Shown: one piece after another, positions 39,863 through 49,400 of the stretch
Position numbering within the stretch: position 1 is the first letter of the stretch
Layout: every line of letters begins with the position of its first letter
Program-made: the position numbers and the translations under genes
The notes under the pieces: generated by a model
The model's input: the letters and a program-made list of their open reading frames with translations, nothing else
What the model was told of the DNA's origin: nothing
The model's database searches: none
Assembly: GCF_003814745.1 (NCBI RefSeq)
Contig: NZ_RKRD01000001.1
Location: 2,087,483-2,151,482, forward strand
Reading direction: 5' to 3'
DNA from: Hydrogenoanaerobacterium saccharovorans
GTDB taxonomy: Bacteria > Bacillota > Clostridia > Oscillospirales > Ruminococcaceae
Length of the DNA stretch: 64,000 nt

Positions 39863-41635
39863 TCATGGCTTGATTGTAAATGTATCTGAAGAGAAAGAAA
39901 TCTTATCTTTTATTACAGTACCGGATACTTCCCAATTCTGAGAAGAAGCATTGTAGTGCATGGTTACCGTTTGAAAATTCCCTCCGGCAAACCATTTTCC
40001 GCTGTCGGTTTTTTCGGCATAATTAAAATCTGCCTGTACATCAAAAGTAACGTACAGTTCACCTTCCTTTATCGTGCGCGAAATGCTGCGGCGGTCAAAT
40101 GTAAGCCCGTGAAAATCAAACAATAAGCCTTGATTGTAAGCTTCCATCTTTGTAACAAGGTCTGCATAATATGCTTCGCTTACATTTTTAATTAACTTTT
40201 TATCCCAACGGTTAATCGCCTCAAGGTAAGATTGGTAAAACGCATAAAAACGCGGGGCAAGGCTGACAATCAGCTGGCGGTTTGTCATTTCAGAGGGGTT
40301 TTCTGCATTGGGGTATTTTGTTTCCAACTCTTTGATGTAATCAACAGAGTAGGTTTGGTCATCCGCTGCGAGATCAAAATCCTGACTGTATTGATCGCAT
40401 TTTACAGTAATTTTCATCCCGGTAAATGCAGGATTTATAACAACGAAACCATCATCCGGTTTGATATCTGTTTTTGAACCGTTCACCAGAATCTGCAACC
40501 CTGTTTCTATACCCGCAAGTTCTATTTCTGCAGTGGCTAAATTTTTGGTCATAGAAACTGTCGGATTTTCGGTAGAAGAAAAGCTTGTAATTTCGGTTTT
40601 ACCCAGTTCATACTCAGGGCCATATTTTTGATAAGTTGCGCGGATTTTATGAGAACCGGGAGCAAGCTTGAGCACCACACCGCCATCTGTCGGTTGAGCA
40701 TCTACTTTTTTATCATCTACATAGAGTGTTAAATCTTTAATATCTGTTTGCACCGTTAGCTGCACAGGGCTGATTTTTACAATAAACTTTTGGCTGAATA
40801 AACTATCTTTCGTTTGTTTGAGTGAAAAGCAATTGTATTTTTCGTCGTTTCCGCCCACCCAATCGCCTTGCGATGCAAGCAAATGCCCTTTGAGTTTTTT
40901 CATATCCAGGTTTTCTGCCATAGAGGACAACATTTTTTTGGCGTCATCTGCCGAGGTTAAACCGCTGCCGCTTGTCTCAATATTCGCCAGTACGTATTTT
41001 GTATCGCCGGAAGAAACCGCATCAACAAATGCATTCACCGCTTTTTCGGGGGCATTTTTTGCTTTTATCTTTAAACCTGCAAAACCTGCAACTCCTGCTA
41101 AAATGATAATTACAAAAAGAATAATGAGCCAAACTTTGGTTATGCCGCTACTGTGTTTTTTAATTTTAGATGGTTTCGAGCTGCCAAAAAATTGATTGCC
41201 CTGATTTTGTATTGGCTGCTCTTGTGGTGCATACTCATCAAGCTCATCTTCAAAGTTTTCGTCAATGAACTCATGCTCAACTTCGGGGGCATAATCATCG
41301 TCTGGATACAAATCATCTTTCTCAACTTCGGTAAAAGATGAATCTTCATCTAAGGCAACGTTTACCTGCACTTTTTGCACCGATGCGCGCTGCTGTGCAG
41401 GCTCGGGTTGCAAAGGCTGGTGCATCATTTCTTCGTCTTCGCTGATGGCCTGCTGCCACAATTCCTCGGGAGTCGGACGTTTTGTCTCGTCTTTGGGTAT
41501 CTGTTCTAGCGGTTGGGGTTGGGTAGGCTGAGGTTGCGCAGGTGTTACCGGCAACACCAAACGCTCCCCGCATTCAGGGCAAAATTTCGCCTCGGGGGTG
41601 GGCAGCAGCTCACCACAGAAGGGACAAAATTTCAT
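39863..41635 (-). CDS. Zinc-ribbon membrane protein, TcaA-like
   Basis: This protein of about 590 aa starts with a zinc ribbon (CPFCGELL...CPECGERL). A proline/acid-rich linker leads to one membrane helix at about 165-187 (VWLIILFVIIILAGVAGFAGL). Outside are repeated beta domains (LTLYVDDKKVD, LQILVNGSKTD) and a C-terminal NTF2-like domain (FYAFYQSYLEAINRWDK). This is the order of TcaA/YvbJ-type proteins tied to cell-wall stress and antibiotic sensitivity. Several ATGs lie in a row after AAGGAG; the last gives the best spacing. Confidence 0.78.
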   Translation of the reverse strand: MKFCPFCGELLPTPEAKFCPECGERLVLPVTPAQPQPTQPQPLEQIPKDETKRPTPEELWQQAISEDEEMMHQPLQPEPAQQRASVQKVQVNVALDEDSSFTEVEKDDLYPDDDYAPEVEHEFIDENFEDELDEYAPQEQPIQNQGNQFFGSSKPSKIKKHSSGITKVWLIILFVIIILAGVAGFAGLKIKAKNAPEKAVNAFVDAVSSGDTKYVLANIETSGSGLTSADDAKKMLSSMAENLDMKKLKGHLLASQGDWVGGNDEKYNCFSLKQTKDSLFSQKFIVKISPVQLTVQTDIKDLTLYVDDKKVDAQPTDGGVVLKLAPGSHKIRATYQKYGPEYELGKTEITSFSSTENPTVSMTKNLATAEIELAGIETGLQILVNGSKTDIKPDDGFVVINPAFTGMKITVKCDQYSQDFDLAADDQTYSVDYIKELETKYPNAENPSEMTNRQLIVSLAPRFYAFYQSYLEAINRWDKKLIKNVSEAYYADLVTKMEAYNQGLLFDFHGLTFDRRSISRTIKEGELYVTFDVQADFNYAEKTDSGKWFAGGNFQTVTMHYNASSQNWEVSGTVIKDKISFSSDTFTIKP

Positions 41636-41675
41636 CATCATCACTCCTTACGGTCATGTTTATCTAAAAATGATA

Positions 41676-44048
41676 TTACATTGATATCTTTTTCAATTTA
41701 GCAAAATTAGCCATTATCTTTTTCGTTCCGCCTTTATCAAATGCTGCCTCTACCAATAAATCGTTTGCCATTGGTGTAACCGACAGCACCATCCCCTCAC
41801 CAAACACTTTATGGCTTACAAGGTCGCCCGGCTTAATATCAATCTTTGTCTGCGGGGCTTTGTAAGCTGAAACGGACGAAAGCCCGCCTGTGCTGATAGT
41901 ATGAGGGTTAACGGTATCCACTACGGCTGGTGTATGGTTGACACGCACTGTTGCATCCTGAACGTCCACCAAATCTTTGGGTATCTCACCTGCAAAACGG
42001 GATAAACGATTGCGCGTGGTTTGTCCAAAAAGCAGCCTCTGTGCGGCCGTGGTAAGGTATAACTGCTTCTTCGCGCGAGTAATGCCTACGTAGGCAAGCC
42101 GGCGCTCCTCTTCGATTTCGGCAGGTGAAGACATCGACATCCTTCCCGGAAAGATTCCCTCTTCAAATCCTGAGATGAATACATACGGGAACTCCAACCC
42201 CTTGGCGGAGTGCAGGGTCATCATAACAACCACATCATCATCCAAATCCGTGCGGTCCATATCCGTGTAGAGTGCAACCTCTTCAAGGAACTGTGACAGA
42301 TCTCCGTCTTCATTTTCTTCAACAAATTTTATCATTGTAGATTTCAATTCTTCGATGTTTTCCATTCGGGTTTGCCCTTCAAATCCCTGCGTAAGCAAAA
42401 AGATGGAGTAGCCGGTTTTCTCAAGCAATGCATCCAACAAGTCACCCAACGGCTCGGTTTGAGCAATTTTTGCCAACTCAAGAATCATTTGCGAAAACTC
42501 TTGCAAAGGCTTTGCTTTTTTTTGAATTGGGGCATAACTGTCTGCATTTGTAATGACCTCAAACATAGAAATACCCAAGTTCTGCGCAATTTCATCTACC
42601 GAAGCAACCGTACTGTCGCCAATACCGCGCTTAGGCTCATTGATGATACGCTTAAGGCGAACGGCATCGTTGGGGTTGTTGATAACACTCAGGTACGCAA
42701 TCATATCGCGAATTTCTTTGCGCTCGAAGAAACGCAGGCCGCCTATAATTTTATATGGAATTCCTGCTTTTACAAATGCACGTTCAATCATGTTGGACTG
42801 CGCATTCATGCGATAAAGCACCGCGTGGTCTTTGTATGTACCGCCTTCTTCAACATTGGTTAACACCGTGTCAACAATAAAGCGCGCCTCGCCCTGTTCG
42901 TCGCAGGCACGGTAAAGCTTTACTTGTTCCCCTTCGCCGTTGTCTGTCCATAGGGTTTTGCCTTTTCGTTCGGTGTTATTTGCAATTACGGCATTTGCCG
43001 CATCCAAAATACGCTGCGTACAACGATAGTTTTGTTCAAGACGAATCACCTTTGCGCCTGAGAACTGGTTTTCGAAGCTCAAAATATTTTCGATGGTTGC
43101 ACCGCGGAATTTGTAAATACTTTGGTCGTCGTCGCCTACCACACAAAGATTTCTGTGTTTCCCCGCAAGCATGCTTACAAGCTTATATTGGGCATGATTG
43201 GTGTCCTGATATTCATCTACCATAATATATTTGTAACGATTTTGATAATGCTCCAGTACATCGGGGTGTTCTTCAAACAAACGAACTGTCAATACAATGA
43301 TATCATCGAAATCTACCGCATTGGAGCTTTTAAGTGTTTGCTGATACGATTTATATATTTTAGCGATGACGCCCATTCTAAAATCACCGCTGTTATTGTG
43401 CTCCAACTGCTCGGGAGTGAGCATCTCATCTTTTGCCCTGCCAATGGCTGAAAGCACCGATTTAGGCGGGAAGTTTTTATCGTTGACATTGAGCGTTTTC
43501 ATCGCGTCTTTAATTACTCGCAAGCTATCATCGGTATCGTAAATTGTAAAGCTCTTGCCGTACCCCAGTGCCTCTATCTCACGGCGCAGAATACGAACAC
43601 AAGCGCTGTGGAAGGTTGCTGCCATAATGTCGTTGGCACACTCGCCAAGCATATTGGTAAGGCGCTCCTTCAGCTCACCGGCAGCTTTATTGGTAAAAGT
43701 GATAGCAAGAATATTCCACGGCTTTGGGACATCAACCCCGATCACTTCGGAAAGACGATTTTGATCGTTCTCAGTTCCTGCTGCAAAATCTTTTAAAAAC
43801 CTCAGGTCATCATCCGTAAGCCACTGCGGTACATCAGACGAAACCGCCGCCCTGCCAAAACGAATGATATTGGCAACCCGATTAACCAAAACTGTAGTTT
43901 TTCCGCTGCCGGCACCCGCAAGGATGAGTACAGGACCATCGGTTTGCAAAACCGCTTCTTGCTGTTTCGCATTCATTTTGTAAAAAGCTTGTTTTAGGGC
44001 GTTTTGTTTTAAAGATGTATATTCGTTGACTGAAATAGTTTGGTTCAT
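41676..44048 (-). CDS. pcrA: UvrD/PcrA-type DNA helicase
   Basis: This 790-aa SF1A helicase is read from the ATG behind TTGGAGG. Walker A is LAGAGSGKTTVLVNR, motif II is MVDEYQDTN, motif III is GDDDQSIYKFRGA, and VALYTDMD...MTLHSAKGLEFPYVFISG and YVGITRAKKQLYLT complete the set. The C-terminal KPGDLVSHKVFGEGMVLSV is the Tudor-like domain that binds RNA polymerase in PcrA. Roles are excision repair, replication restart and removal of stalled polymerase. Confidence 0.95.
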   Translation of the reverse strand: MNQTISVNEYTSLKQNALKQAFYKMNAKQQEAVLQTDGPVLILAGAGSGKTTVLVNRVANIIRFGRAAVSSDVPQWLTDDDLRFLKDFAAGTENDQNRLSEVIGVDVPKPWNILAITFTNKAAGELKERLTNMLGECANDIMAATFHSACVRILRREIEALGYGKSFTIYDTDDSLRVIKDAMKTLNVNDKNFPPKSVLSAIGRAKDEMLTPEQLEHNNSGDFRMGVIAKIYKSYQQTLKSSNAVDFDDIIVLTVRLFEEHPDVLEHYQNRYKYIMVDEYQDTNHAQYKLVSMLAGKHRNLCVVGDDDQSIYKFRGATIENILSFENQFSGAKVIRLEQNYRCTQRILDAANAVIANNTERKGKTLWTDNGEGEQVKLYRACDEQGEARFIVDTVLTNVEEGGTYKDHAVLYRMNAQSNMIERAFVKAGIPYKIIGGLRFFERKEIRDMIAYLSVINNPNDAVRLKRIINEPKRGIGDSTVASVDEIAQNLGISMFEVITNADSYAPIQKKAKPLQEFSQMILELAKIAQTEPLGDLLDALLEKTGYSIFLLTQGFEGQTRMENIEELKSTMIKFVEENEDGDLSQFLEEVALYTDMDRTDLDDDVVVMMTLHSAKGLEFPYVFISGFEEGIFPGRMSMSSPAEIEEERRLAYVGITRAKKQLYLTTAAQRLLFGQTTRNRLSRFAGEIPKDLVDVQDATVRVNHTPAVVDTVNPHTISTGGLSSVSAYKAPQTKIDIKPGDLVSHKVFGEGMVLSVTPMANDLLVEAAFDKGGTKKIMANFAKLKKISM

Positions 44049-44129
44049 GTAAGTCCTCCAATGGCAAAACGCCAATTAAATTCGTATTCTATTATACCAC
44101 AAAGCACATTACTTTAAAATGGCAAAAAG

Positions 44130-44159
44130 TAAGACCATCTGTAGAAACAGATGGTCTTA
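44130..44159. terminator. Terminator of the decarboxylase-subunit operon
   Basis: TAAGACCATCTG pairs with CAGATGGTCTTA around GTAGAAA-type loop; on the minus strand it is followed by CTTTTTG. Confidence 0.8.
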
Positions 44160-44179
44160 AAAGCAATATTTGCAGTAAA

Positions 44180-45364
44180 TTATTTAAGAATTGCCAACAG
44201 TACACCTGCCGCAACAGCAGAACCAATAACACCTGCAACGTTGGGCCCCATAGCGTGCATAAGTAAGAAGTTGGATGGGTTCTCTTGCTGACCAACTTTT
44301 TGAGATACACGTGCTGCCATAGGAACTGCGGACACACCGGCAGAACCGATCAACGGGTTGACCTTGCCGCCCGAAACCAAATACATCACTTTACCAAACA
44401 GCACACCGCCGGCAGTACCAAAGCTGAATGCAATCAAGCCGAGTAAGACAATACCCAAGGTTTTACCGGACAGGAAGTTATCTGCGGTTGCGGTTGCACC
44501 AACCGTAACACCGAGGAAGATTGTAACAATGTTCATCAGCTCGTTCTGAGCGGTTTTACAAAGTCTATCCACGCAGCCGGATTCTTTCATCAGGTTACCG
44601 AGCATCAGCATACCAACCAGTGGCGCAGCGTCGGGAACGATAAATGAAACAACAATCGTAACCAAAATGGGGAATACAATCTTTTCAACTTTTGAAACAG
44701 GACGCAGCTGCTCCATAACAACCATACGCTCTTTTTTGGTGGTGAGCGCTTTCATAATCGGCGGTTGAATCAGGGGAACCAACGCCATATAGGAGTATGC
44801 TGCAACCGCAATAGAGCCGAGCAGATGCGGTGCCAGCGTTTTTGTAACAAAAATAGCGGTCGGGCCGTCTGCACCGCCGATAATACCGATAGCACCTGCT
44901 TCGGGACCGGTAAAGCCGAGTGCCAAAGCACCAAAGAAGGTTAAGAAAATACCCAACTGCGCCGCTGCACCGAGCAAAAAGCTTTTGGGGTTAGCAATCA
45001 GCGGGCCGAAGTCGGTCATCGCGCCGATACCGAGGAAGATAAGCGGAGGATAAATACCCAATTTAACACCCAAATACAGTAAATCGAACAAACCACCGTG
45101 GTTCATAATCTCGGCGGCATTCATTACCGAGCCGTCCGCCTGTATTTGAAAAAATTCTGGGTGGTATAAACCTGCCATAGGCAGATTTGAAAGTAACATA
45201 CCAAATGCAATGGGCAGCAAAAGCAGCGGCTCAAAGCCCTTTGCAATTGCCAAATAAAGCAGAACGCACGAAATAACCAACATGATGCCTTGCTGCCAAG
45301 TAATATTTACAAAAGCAGAGTTTGCCCAGATCCCCTGGATTGCTTCAAAAAATCCTTGAATCAT
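44180..45364 (-). CDS. Sodium-translocating decarboxylase, beta subunit
   Basis: This 394-aa membrane subunit couples decarboxylation to Na+ export. Family motifs include GAIGIIGGADGPTAIFVTKTLAP, NLMKESGCVDRL and GSAGVSAVPMAARVSQK near the end. Oxaloacetate, methylmalonyl-CoA and glutaconyl-CoA decarboxylases share this subunit, so the substrate cannot be told. The gamma subunit lies directly upstream; no alpha or biotin-carrier gene is in the window. Confidence 0.94.
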   Translation of the reverse strand: MIQGFFEAIQGIWANSAFVNITWQQGIMLVISCVLLYLAIAKGFEPLLLLPIAFGMLLSNLPMAGLYHPEFFQIQADGSVMNAAEIMNHGGLFDLLYLGVKLGIYPPLIFLGIGAMTDFGPLIANPKSFLLGAAAQLGIFLTFFGALALGFTGPEAGAIGIIGGADGPTAIFVTKTLAPHLLGSIAVAAYSYMALVPLIQPPIMKALTTKKERMVVMEQLRPVSKVEKIVFPILVTIVVSFIVPDAAPLVGMLMLGNLMKESGCVDRLCKTAQNELMNIVTIFLGVTVGATATADNFLSGKTLGIVLLGLIAFSFGTAGGVLFGKVMYLVSGGKVNPLIGSAGVSAVPMAARVSQKVGQQENPSNFLLMHAMGPNVAGVIGSAVAAGVLLAILK

Positions 45365-45394
45365 ATCAATTGTCCTTTCCTAAGGTTGTTATTG

Positions 45395-45760
45395 CTAAAA
45401 CGGGTTGGTGTTTTGCTGCATACCCGCCATGCTCCATACAGAACGTCCATTCTGCGCGCTTTTAACGCTTTTGATGACAAAGTTTTTCGTCCCGCCCATC
45501 ATAGCTGAAACCGAAGCGGATATCACGGCAATAATTTCATCCGAAATACCTTCTTCAATCTGCATAGGGGCTGCCTTTGCTGCGGGAGAAGGAACAGCTT
45601 CTTTTACTGCGGGAGCCTGCCCGTCATCGTTTTTTTTTGAGCCGGAGGTTCTGTCCATAATTTTGCCAAACGCCATCATCATGAGGGTGAGCAAAATCAG
45701 CACAATAAAAACAATACTTAAGCCGGAAAGTACAACGGTGCCTGCCAATGTGTAGTCCAT
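45395..45760 (-). CDS. OadG-type gamma subunit of a sodium-pump decarboxylase
   Basis: This 121-aa protein has one N-terminal membrane helix (GLSIVFIVLILLTLMMMAFGKIMD), a proline/alanine/lysine linker and a C-terminal helix ending WSMAGMQQNTNPF, typical of OadG/MmdD-type subunits that hold the complex together. It lies 30 bp before the beta subunit. Confidence 0.88.
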   Translation of the reverse strand: MDYTLAGTVVLSGLSIVFIVLILLTLMMMAFGKIMDRTSGSKKNDDGQAPAVKEAVPSPAAKAAPMQIEEGISDEIIAVISASVSAMMGGTKNFVIKSVKSAQNGRSVWSMAGMQQNTNPF

Positions 45761-45916
45761 AGTATCTATCTCCTTACCAAAAATTTACACTATCAATTGC
45801 TTTTCTTTTCTACCTTAAGAAAAGCCGAAACTGCATATATTATACAATATTCGGTCTCTATTTGCAATGAAATAATTGAAAAAAATTTAACAAAGTTTAT
45901 ATCACGTTCAAATATT

Positions 45917-45943
45917 AAAGGGACGGCGATGTTACCGTCCCTT
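45917..45943. terminator. Terminator downstream of galT
   Basis: AAAGGGACGG pairs with CCGTCCCTT around an 8-nt loop. Confidence 0.72.
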
Positions 45944-45956
45944 ATGTGTTTTGCAA

Positions 45957-46931
45957 TTATTTTGTACTGTCTATATAACGTTTATGTGCCTGACGCAGCT
46001 CTTCACTGGTATCTTCCGGGCAAGTTGGGTTGCAGTGCGCCCACACGCCGGTTTCGCTGGATGCGTTGAATTTTTGCTTATCTGCTGCACGCATCGGCGG
46101 GAAGAACTCGATGTGAAAATGCCAATACTCGCTTGTGTCATCACCATTCACAGGTGCATTGTGCATACACATCATGTACGGGAAGCGGTAACCAAACAAA
46201 TTGTCCAGCATACCCACGGTCTGCTTCAAACAAACAGCTAAATCTTTTTTCTCATCAGCGGAAAGCTGTGTAATATCGTCCACATGGCGATTGCTGAAAA
46301 TATATACGCCGTAAGGATATTCGGTAAAAAACGGCAGGAACACCGTGAAATGCTCGGTTTGAAAGATGATACGTTTTTTAAAGCTCAATTCTTCCTTGAG
46401 CATACGGCAATAGATGCATTCCCCTTTTTCTGTAAGGTGTTCTTTCGCAGAATCTACCTCGAGCTGAATTTTTTTAGGCACAAACGGATAGCCGTAAATC
46501 TGCCCATGCGGGTGCGGCATGGTTACGCCGACTACATCACCGCGGTTTTCGAAGATAAAAACATATTTAATTTTTTCATCTTTAGAAAGTTCTGTAAAGC
46601 GCTCGCACCATAAATCCACTAATTTTGTAACATGCTCGTTGGTCAACTCGGGCAGTGTGGTGGTGTGGCCGGGTGAATAAAGAATTACTTCGCATTTGCC
46701 GTAAGCTCCTTCTGTTTTGAAAAAATCCGTTGCAACATCATCAGGGACAGGAGGATTTTGACACAATGCCGGGAAATCATTGTCGTATTTATATACATCG
46801 TAATCGTCGGGGACTTTACCTGAGCCCGGGCAAAAGGGGCACCAGTTTTTGGGCATTTGGGGGCGTGCTTGACGGTGCGAAGCAATCATCACCCAGTCTT
46901 TTGTAAAGGGATGCCATCTAAGTTCAGCCAT
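45957..46931 (-). CDS. galT: Galactose-1-phosphate uridylyltransferase
   Basis: This 324-aa Leloir enzyme exchanges UMP between UDP-glucose and galactose 1-phosphate. It is the HIT-fold class I form with the active-site MPHPHGQIYGYPF, CPFCPGSGK and CIYCRML zinc-ligand segments, and YWHFHIEFFPP. It lies downstream of galK in one operon. Confidence 0.94.
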   Translation of the reverse strand: MAELRWHPFTKDWVMIASHRQARPQMPKNWCPFCPGSGKVPDDYDVYKYDNDFPALCQNPPVPDDVATDFFKTEGAYGKCEVILYSPGHTTTLPELTNEHVTKLVDLWCERFTELSKDEKIKYVFIFENRGDVVGVTMPHPHGQIYGYPFVPKKIQLEVDSAKEHLTEKGECIYCRMLKEELSFKKRIIFQTEHFTVFLPFFTEYPYGVYIFSNRHVDDITQLSADEKKDLAVCLKQTVGMLDNLFGYRFPYMMCMHNAPVNGDDTSEYWHFHIEFFPPMRAADKQKFNASSETGVWAHCNPTCPEDTSEELRQAHKRYIDSTK

Positions 46932-47006
46932 GTATCTTTATACTCCTTAACAATTGAATTATATACCAAGTTACGCAATATAAGCCTTGTAAGATATCGC
47001 GTTGCG

Positions 47007-48305
47007 TTAACGAAGAATGCTGTTATCCACTTTAATTCCGCCAACGGGACGGATACTCAACACGTGGCAGCTATCGTTACCAAATACTTTTTCTATATCC
47101 GCTTTGTACTCGTTTAACAAAGATACGGGTACAAAAGCTTGAATGGTACCCGCAAAACCGCCGCCATGCACGCGCCATGCACCCTTGCCTGCAAGCAGTT
47201 TTTCAGAAATAGCAAGCGCAAGTGATAAGCCCTGCTCTGAGGGGTTTTTGGGGGTAAATACGTTTTGCAGGTAATTGAACGATGATTGACCCGAAGCAAT
47301 CAAAATGCTTTTGAACTTTTCGAAATCTCCTGCTTTCAGCGCTTCGGCTTCTTCTTTTGCCTTTTCGTTATCAGCAAAAAAATGCATTGCGCGAAGTGCC
47401 GCACGGTCGCCTGCTTCTTTGCGGATTTCGGCAAGTTTTTCGTAAAAAACATGTTCTTCAACTTCGCGAAGAACCTGTTTGCCGCACAATGCAGCAACCT
47501 GCTTCATCTCTGCGGGGATATCGGCATAATCTCCGGTAAGGTCTGCGTGATTGCCCCCGGTATCCACAATGCAAAGAGCATAGCCGGAGTTTGCAAAATC
47601 GAAATCTATTTTTTCTACAACGGGATGAGCCGGATCTTTGAAATCGATTGCCACAAAACCACCAACCGAAGATGCTGTCTGGTCCATCAAACCGCAGGGT
47701 TTGCCGAAGAAATAGTTCTCGGCATATTGGCCGATTTGTGCTATTTCAACTGCGCTGATTGCTCCGCTGTTGTATGCATGGTTAAGAATTGTACCCACAA
47801 GCACCTCAAACGCAGCCGAACTGGAAAGCCCTGAGCCTTTGAGCACATTGGATGTAGTGTAAGCGTCAAAACCGCCGATTTGATAGCCCAGGTCGTTAAA
47901 TCGAGCGGCAATGCCGCGAATAAGCGCTGACGCTTTGTTAATTTCCTGCTGTTGAACCGTCAAATCAGAAAGATCAATGGTATCCATCGCATAGCCTTCG
48001 GATTTAATGCGAATAATACGCTCGTCGTTTTTAGCACATACTGCTATGACATCAAGGTTTACGCTGCCGGCAAGTACTCTGCCGTGCTGATGGTCGGTGT
48101 GGTTTCCGCCAACTTCGGTTCTGCCGGGTGCGCTGAAAAACTCTACTTCTTTGCCTTTACCGTATAGTGTTTCAAATTCTGCAATGGCACCCTCGTAACG
48201 TTTTGCCTGTTTTAAAGCACCTGCATCATCGGTAGAATAGATGTAAGAAAACAACTCGTTGTAGTTGCCTGCCTGCATGCTTTGGGCTGCTTTTGCCGTA
48301 TTCAT
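47007..48305 (-). CDS. galK: Galactokinase
   Basis: This 432-aa GHMP kinase has the galactokinase signature as FSAPGRTEVGGNHTDHQHG, the ATP motif LKGSGLSSSAAFEVLVG and the third motif WRVHGGGFAGTIQAFV. The first motif has GGNHTDHQ instead of the common IGEHTDY, a variant seen in clostridial enzymes. An AAGGAGC site precedes the ATG. A divergent AraC regulator suggests galactose control. Confidence 0.92.
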   Translation of the reverse strand: MNTAKAAQSMQAGNYNELFSYIYSTDDAGALKQAKRYEGAIAEFETLYGKGKEVEFFSAPGRTEVGGNHTDHQHGRVLAGSVNLDVIAVCAKNDERIIRIKSEGYAMDTIDLSDLTVQQQEINKASALIRGIAARFNDLGYQIGGFDAYTTSNVLKGSGLSSSAAFEVLVGTILNHAYNSGAISAVEIAQIGQYAENYFFGKPCGLMDQTASSVGGFVAIDFKDPAHPVVEKIDFDFANSGYALCIVDTGGNHADLTGDYADIPAEMKQVAALCGKQVLREVEEHVFYEKLAEIRKEAGDRAALRAMHFFADNEKAKEEAEALKAGDFEKFKSILIASGQSSFNYLQNVFTPKNPSEQGLSLALAISEKLLAGKGAWRVHGGGFAGTIQAFVPVSLLNEYKADIEKVFGNDSCHVLSIRPVGGIKVDNSILR

Positions 48306-48380
48306 TTAAAAGCTCCTTCCGTGTGATGTGTTTTTTATGTAATGAATTGTATTTTTTCTTTTATTTTAGAGTAACACTTA

Positions 48381-48421
48381 TGCATATTTACATGCAACCC
48401 CATAACCATTCAAGTTTATGG
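48381..48421. promoter_or_regulatory. Two inverted repeats in the galK-araC control region
   Basis: TGCAT-N6-ATGCA lies at 48381-48396, and CCATAA-N10-TTATGG at 48400-48421. They fall between the divergent starts and could bind the AraC-family protein or CcpA-like factors. Neither matches a cre site well. Confidence 0.4.
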
Positions 48422-48428
48422 ATTATTG

Positions 48429-48457
48429 TTGCAATTTGAAGTTTTTTAGGTTATACT
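48429..48457 (+). promoter_or_regulatory. Promoter of the AraC-family regulator
   Basis: TTGCAA (48429-48434) and TATACT (48452-48457) are 17 bp apart. Confidence 0.65.
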
Positions 48458-48489
48458 GATTTTATAGCGATAGAAAGCAGGTGGAATAA

Positions 48490-49332
48490 TTGGAAAAAGA
48501 CTCCTACAAACACTCTTTTAAGCCTAAGATACGCGAAAACCTCGGGCTTACCGTTTACAATTGTGGCTTTCAAAAATGTGAGAGCGGTTATACTTGGGGG
48601 CCTGCTCTGCGCGACCATTTTCTGATTCATTATGTTACAGCGGGCAAGGGCACTTACAAAGTAAACAATAAAACTTATGAAGTGCATGCAGGCATGATGT
48701 TTGCGGTATTTGAGCTTTCTGTAGTAAGCTACTCGGCAGATGCAGATGACCCATGGGAGTACTACTGGGTGGGCTTTAACGGTGCGGATGCCGAACGTAT
48801 GATTAAGCTGTCACCATTTTCGAAAGAAAACCCTGTGCTTGATACAAAGGGTAACGACGTATTTCAATCTGCGCTTCTCGATATTTACAATAATGCAGGC
48901 AGCAGCCCCGCACATGAAGCACGTATGGTAGGGTATTTGTATCTGTTTTTATCTCATCTCATCGGCCTCTCGGCAAGCGGTGCAAAATACTCATCATCCG
49001 GCGCTTTGTATGTAGAAAATGCTTTAAAATTTATTCAGCATAACTACTCCAACAAAATTGATATCTGTGATATTGCAAGCAATATCGGTGTATCACGCTC
49101 ACACCTGTACCGCATTTTTGTAAAGCACCTCGCTATGTCTCCCAATGAGTATCTCGCTAAATTCCGCATTAACGAGGCTTGTGCCTTGCTGCGCAATTCG
49201 TCGCTGTCTATCGGCGAAATAGCAAACTCGGTGGGTTTTGACGACCAGCTTTATTTTTCGAGAGTATTTAAAAAATTTAAAGGTGTGGCACCCAGCCGTT
49301 ATATCTCCCAAACAGAGCAGCATACCGTTTAA
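48490..49332 (+). CDS. AraC-family transcriptional regulator
   Basis: This 280-aa protein is read from a TTG behind AGGTGG. The N-terminal cupin sugar-sensing domain (about 30-130) includes HYVTAGKGTYKVNNKTYEVHAG, and PWEYYWVGFNG is typical of the type. The C-terminal double helix-turn-helix shows IDICDIASNIGVSRSHLYRIFVKHL and LSIGEIANSVGFDDQLYFSRVFKKFKG. Divergence from galKT suggests that it activates galactose or galactoside use. Confidence 0.9.
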   Translation: MEKDSYKHSFKPKIRENLGLTVYNCGFQKCESGYTWGPALRDHFLIHYVTAGKGTYKVNNKTYEVHAGMMFAVFELSVVSYSADADDPWEYYWVGFNGADAERMIKLSPFSKENPVLDTKGNDVFQSALLDIYNNAGSSPAHEARMVGYLYLFLSHLIGLSASGAKYSSSGALYVENALKFIQHNYSNKIDICDIASNIGVSRSHLYRIFVKHLAMSPNEYLAKFRINEACALLRNSSLSIGEIANSVGFDDQLYFSRVFKKFKGVAPSRYISQTEQHTV

Positions 49333-49400
49333 TTTTTTTACATATGCTGATGATACACCTTTATTTGTAAAGTGTAATTTGTGATGCAGGATGGGTTCGC